This document shows, one piece after another, positions 1-64,000 of a stretch of DNA of 64,000 nucleotides. The notes under the pieces are model-generated. The model was not told the DNA's origin. It was given only the letters and a program-made list of their open reading frames with translations, and searched no databases. Both the position numbers and the translations under genes were made by a program. Position 1 is the stretch's first letter; the number at the start of each line of letters is the position of its first letter. The DNA lies in the NCBI GenBank assembly GCA_029204045.2, contig CM055081.1:2846390-2910389 (forward strand), given 5' to 3'. This DNA is from Tillandsia leiboldiana (Eukaryota > Streptophyta > Magnoliopsida > Poales > Bromeliaceae).

Positions 1-52
1 AAAAGCTGTTATAGCTTCTTGAAGAACCTAAAGACGCAGTGAGCAAACTGAC

Positions 53-205
53 TGTAACACCCCAATAGTCCCACATCGGATGTGAATGAGATTGTAATTG
101 GGTATATAAGAGACATGAACACTAGTAATAATAGCTGGGCTTAAGCATTTTGAGCTGTGGTTTGGGCCCAACGAGTTACTATTGCTAGTGGGCCGGGTCG
201 TTACA
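53..205 (+). mobile_element. Solo TRIM LTR (153 bp)
   Basis: Starts TGTAACACCCCAATAG and ends GGGTCGTTACA. It is flanked by the direct repeat CTGAC (48-52 and 206-210), a typical 5-bp LTR target duplication. It contains GTATATAAGAG, a TATA-like box. A related copy in the other orientation is at 61793-62002. Confidence 0.85.
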
Positions 206-210
206 CTGAC

Positions 211-805
211 AATGTAACTCAACATGCAGGTTTCTATGAATCCCAATTCATTATGTGATTAGTGTTGTAGTGAAAGCTCAATTATGAGGACTGATAAGAG
301 ATAAGCATAATTTTCTCTTTATCAGTTGTGCAAATCTCTCTCGTGAGCACTATCTTTTTTCCTTCCAAGTCTATTAAAATTCCCAGTCTACTTATTTACT
401 ACTGAAAATCGTACTTTAATAACTTTAATCCATGTTTTTTGAATCTCTCTTTCATTCCTTCTTATTGCTCTTCCCATTGGTTTTATTTAGTCGCTTTTAC
501 TAATCTTAATCTTACACTTCTGGGAGAATAAGAACTATAGCTCGCCATCATAATCCAAAACATGCGTAATGCTTTTACTAATCTCAGTTCTTTCTCTTAA
601 ATTCATGGAGAGCCCTTAATTATCTGAAGATTTTTTATAAATAGTAGTAAATGCGAGGGAAGTATTGAAACCTTTTTAATCTGTATGGATAATATTCACT
701 GTCAATTTTTCTCTGTCACAAACTGTTTCTCCATACTCATTTAACTCGGTTCTAAAACTGTTCACTTTTTACTTATCATAATCTCTGTCTGTTATGCTAT
801 TTCAG
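211..805 (+). other. Intron upstream of exon a
   Basis: AT-rich sequence with a pyrimidine tract and TTTCAG acceptor at the end. No exon or repeat is recognised beyond the TRIM LTR at its left. Confidence 0.6.
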
Positions 806-60236
<59,431 letters not shown>

Positions 60237-61158
60237 CTGTTTGAAGGGTTTAGAGAAGTTCTAGATTTGGAATGAAATGATCAAATATTGCAATAGATCT
60301 TGGAAATTCTTCCTCTCATTTATTAGTTTATATTCAGTCCGGTTTGTGCAAAATTTGACTGTAATTAAGATTGGATTCATCCATTAATAAAGGTTCTTGT
60401 CTTCGTTTCTCAAAGAAAAATCAAGGAATTTTCTTCCTACCACTATTTTTGGGTGTTTCTTCTGAAATGCTGGCTTTTTTGGTTTTCTTGTTATAGCTTA
60501 GTTTTCCATATTAGGTGCATTTTGTAGTCTATGTAAAGCGAAGTGATATTAACTTATCATCCTAAGGCAAAACTAGTAGCGTTCTATATATGGCACTTCA
60601 TGGTTGGGGGATGGAGTTTTCAGTTCAAACTGAAATGTTGAACCTAACTGACTCATTTTGATGCAGTTGTAGGTTTTATTAGTAATAAGGCATGCTGCCC
60701 TTGTTAACTAGTAATGAACCTGTGCAATGCACGGAGTTATAACAATATATATTTAAAATATTTTTAAATTAATATCATTTATTTTTAATATTATAATTTA
60801 TATGTAATATAATTTTTATGAATATTAATAAATAAAATTTTTATTTTTTTTAAGCTATAAAAATGATAAAAATGTTTCGTGTGTTATATATTGTTTACAT
60901 AATACTAAAATTATTTTTCTATTTTGACTTTAAAACAAAAAAAACAATCTCAAATAATTGTTTATCAAGGCAAAAAACAATCTCAAACTAAAATCAATCT
61001 AAATTTTTTACACAATAGGAAGTAAAGTCAAAACTCTTAGACGACCATTATTTCTAAGATTATAAGAATAGAAATGAATTTATTAAGTAAATTTTTATAG
61101 ATGTGCAATCAAATTATAATATTGTTAGTAGAAAGTAGAAAGGAAGAAAATACAAACG
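60237..61158 (+). other. 3' flank of NAGLU
   Basis: Contains the poly(A) signal. At 60708-60733 CTAGTAATGAACCTGTGCAATG resembles the end motif of the element at 21654. No opposite end was found, so it is left unclassified. The rest is AT-rich. Confidence 0.45.
60386..60391 (+). terminator. Poly(A) signal of the NAGLU gene
   Basis: A canonical AATAAA lies 150 bases past the stop codon. The likely 3' end is a few tens of bases further. Confidence 0.6.
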
Positions 61159-61286
<128 letters not shown>

Positions 61287-61298
61287 ATGCTCTTCGGG

Positions 61299-61785
61299 CC
61301 TTACTACTATAGTCTTATTTTTTATTTTAAGATGTTCAAATCAATGATTTACACCGTTAAATATAATCTAGAGTATATGAAATTTTAGAATTTTTTTTTT
61401 AAAATTTTTCGATATCGTTTACTTAGTAAGTAAATTATGTCACAATGAAAGATGAAAATTGAACAATCTTTAAAATTTGAGGATAGTATTTTTGAATTCA
61501 AAATTAAGAATGCTAATATTGATTTAAATAGTTTAAAGTATTTTTTTTATCAAAATTTGAATAAATTTAGATTTTTTTCACATTATTAAGTTACAAACTC
61601 GTTATAGTAGCCATTGAAAATTAATAATTTTGAAATTATTTGATCATAAAGTAAACTATGTTGAAAAAATATATATTTTTTTTTTTCTAAGAACTTCATA
61701 TATTCTAGATCATATTTAACGGTGTGAATCGTTGATTTCAACACCCTAAAATTGAAAATATGAAAATGGGACTATAGTAGTAAGG
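61299..61785. mobile_element. MITE with perfect 16-bp inverted ends
   Basis: CCTTACTACTATAGTC at the left and its exact complement GACTATAGTAGTAAGG at the right, 487 bp apart. Longer inner inverted pairing exists around CACCGTTAAATATAATCTAG and its near complement. No coding content. Confidence 0.8.
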
Positions 61786-61792
61786 CTACTAT

Positions 61793-62110
61793 TGTAACGA
61801 CCCGGTCTACTAGCAATAATAACTCGTTGGCTCAAACCACAACCCAAAATGCTTAAGCACAGTTATTATTACTAGTGTCAATGTCTCTTATATACCCAAT
61901 TACAATTCCATTCACGTCCGATATTATTACTAGTGCCAATGTCTCTTATATACCCAATTACAATCCGATTCACGTCCGATGTGGAACTATTGGGGTGTCA
62001 CAGACTCTTCCTGTTTAGGCTTGATGTCCTCGTCAAGCTAAACACATGCACAACCAAAGATCATCAAGCGATGTGAGACTTGTCTCGCTAGCTTTGTCAT
62101 CTAGACCCAG
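61793..62110 (-). mobile_element. TRIM: LTR plus part of interior, with internal duplication
   Basis: LTR 61793-62002 reads TGTAACGACCCGGTC to ATTGGGGTGTCACA and is the reverse orientation of the LTR at 53-205. A roughly 58-bp block containing the TATA-like CTCTTATATACCCAATTACA is present twice in tandem. The interior after 62003 resembles the Cassandra interior (GATGTGAGACT-GTCTCGCTAGC). It is cut at 62111 by another LTR. Confidence 0.78.
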
Positions 62111-64000
62111 TGTGATGATCCGGATCTCTGCGAAGGTCTTACGGAATGAATTGTGGCTTCTGGAGGCCTTTGATGTGTGTTGGAGATGGTTGCGCACAAA
62201 TTGGACCTCAGAATTGGACCCAGCACGAAATTTGGATTAAGTATACCTATCCGGATGCCTTTGACAAATTTTAGAAGTGGAATTTGACAAAACGGAGTGG
62301 AATTTGACAAAACGGACATCGGATTTCTACTCAACGCGCGAAAACGATGAAAATGGACTATTTACTTGTATTTTTTCGGAGCCCGGATGCCAAAACACGG
62401 ATTTCGAGGCATTTGTTACTGTTCCGGCAGGCTAGGGCAGCGCCGGCGGCGACGGGTAGCGGCGGCGCGGCGCTGGCAGGCGCGGGCAGGCATGTGCGCG
62501 GTGGCGGGCAGGCCGGTCCACAGGTTTTGGTGTGCACCGGGACCCACCAACGAAGGGCATGCCACGTGTCGCGCGCTGATTGGTGGGTCAACGCACGCGC
62601 GACAGCACGCGCCTCGTGCCGGGCGCAGCGCACGGTGGACCCCGCCGGGCCACGTGTCGCCCGCTCATTGGTGGGCGCAGTGACCCGAGCGGCCCTCCGT
62701 GAACCGCGGCCCACGGTCCCCGCCGTGGACCGCGTCGCCACGCGGCGCGCCACGATTGGCGGGCGCGCGGGGCGCAGAGCGGGCGACGTGGCGGGCCGAG
62801 AGGGATTCGGGCGCGCACAGCAACGGGCCGGGCCCAATTTCGGGCGCCCGAATCCGGTTTCCTCTCCCTTGGTGGGCTGGGCTATAAATAGCCCCTTTGG
62901 GCTTCTTTTTGAGGGCTTTCTCGAGCTTCTCTACGACTGAGCCCTCAAGCAACTTTGTTCCTCATCTTGTGCTTCATCTCTCGAGAGAGTTTCGGAATTT
63001 TTGGAGGGCGCGGCATCGACGGCTTCGGCGATTCGGCGCAGTGCGACGTTTCTTCTTCGGTGGCCTATTTTCGTCGCGTTTCGGTCCACGAGGCCCACAG
63101 AGCTAATCCGATGGAATTTTTGGACGATTTTCACGGCGTCGGTTTCACGAGAGGTAGATCTCCGTTTTTCGTGTTTTCCACTCCTCTCAGTTTTGGGTTT
63201 TTATTGGGGTTTCTAGAATATCTTTGAACCCCATTCCTGCTGGTGGTTTTTCTGGATAGCGGAGGCTTGTCGGATTTTTATCTCCGTGTTCGAGTATCGT
63301 ATTGCGGCCTGTGAGGACTCGATTGACATCTACTCTTCGCAAGGATCCCCGTCGTATTTTTATTGGAATTTTTGGAGTTTATATCGCAGGTGGTATTTAA
63401 GCATTTTCTGGACTGATTTTGACAGCAGTGTATAATTGTGCGAAATGTTGCTTATCGCAATGTTTGGACTGTATCTTTGTACCTAGGAGAAGTTTTTGGG
63501 TGTTTTTGGGCCCGTTGGAATCGTGGGAATCCGTGGATTGTTCCCGTTCAGTTTCAGCCTATTTGGATCTTGGATTGACGCGCGCTTCAGGTGGGTTGCT
63601 TCGTCTCCAAAATCGGTGGACTATTCATTAATTCTATCGTGTAGTAAATCATACATGATTGTTAGATGTGTTAGGAAGCATGTTAGATATAGAGAGGATG
63701 TTCTCGTGTTGTTTCATGATCATGTTGATGTATGCTTCCTATCTGCGTTAACTTAAGTACCACTATTGGAACTTGACCTAGCACCCTGTCATATATTGCA
63801 TGTGTAACCAGACTAGTAGAAAATCCTCACTTGGGCTAGATTCATTTATGCTCTAGACATCCACACTTCGTATTCTATTCCTGGACATAGTGTTTTTCCT
63901 CGCCCGGGTAGTGGGCTGAGTGGTCGGGATTTATTTTTAGTGTGGGATGCATGTTACACTCGTGCTTGGGGGCAGAGTGGAGTCTGGTAGATGTAGTTGG
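62111..64000 (+). mobile_element. Partial Tekay/Del-like LTR, cut by window end
   Basis: Begins TGTGATGATCCGGATCTC, like 32532. Shared blocks include GAAAACGATGAAAAT-GACT, the TATAAATA box at 62883-62890 and, near the end, TGCATGT-A-TCGTGC-TGGGGGC. The GC-rich zone 62400-62870 has repeated CCACGTGTCG and ATTGG motifs. ORFs there are composition artefacts. Confidence 0.8.

Noticed and set aside
60708..60740. Helitron- or TIR-like end motif CTAGTAATGAACCTGTGCAATG
   Set aside because: It resembles the end at 21654 but no opposite terminus or target repeat could be found in the window.
62347..62952. ORFs up to 197 residues on both strands in the LTR (also 32705-33079)
   Set aside because: They lie in the GC-rich upstream part of LTRs, upstream of the TATA box; composition artefacts.

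Overview
The window is nuclear DNA of a flowering plant: intron-exon structure, plant TRIM, Cassandra, Tekay-type and hAT elements, plant mobile-domain (PMD) transposon remains and long TA/CT microsatellites. The mix feels monocot-like, but I cannot name a species.

One host gene is well supported. It encodes a GH89 alpha-N-acetylglucosaminidase (NAGLU family), on the + strand, spread over almost the whole window. Fifteen coding exons between 806 and 60236 join in frame with GT-AG introns into 595 C-terminal codons plus a stop. The N-terminal third and the promoter lie upstream of base 1. Two introns are huge: 6586-25700 (19.1 kb) and 27820-49634 (21.8 kb). A third, 50758-59008, is 8.3 kb. Their size comes from nested mobile elements.

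Layout. 1-6585: exons 1-6, a solo TRIM LTR and a Tourist-like MITE. 6586-25700: a TRIM-type element carrying a broken C2H2 zinc-finger gene (7003-8879); several copies of two related hAT-like families built from GTGCCG/CGGCAC motifs, most with 8-bp target duplications; a 5S-like solo LTR; a probable 1.9-kb solo LTR; long-TIR MITEs; and a GC-rich element with terminal inverted repeats. 25701-27819: exons 7-9, a SINE candidate and a tandem repeat. 27820-49634: a nest made of a MITE interrupted by about 19 kb, three microsatellite-bound MITEs, a decayed PMD transposon, a Tekay-like LTR with truncated gag, and a second Tekay-like retrotransposon (36982-47124). That retrotransposon holds a young, complete Cassandra TRIM and a GTGCCG element. 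49635-60236: exons 10-15, with more repeats and a probable solo LTR. 60237-64000: poly(A) signal, a MITE, a second TRIM LTR and a partial LTR cut by the window end.

The transposon genes seen are broken by stops, frameshifts or altered catalytic residues. No autonomous element is evident. Only NAGLU looks like an intact functional gene.
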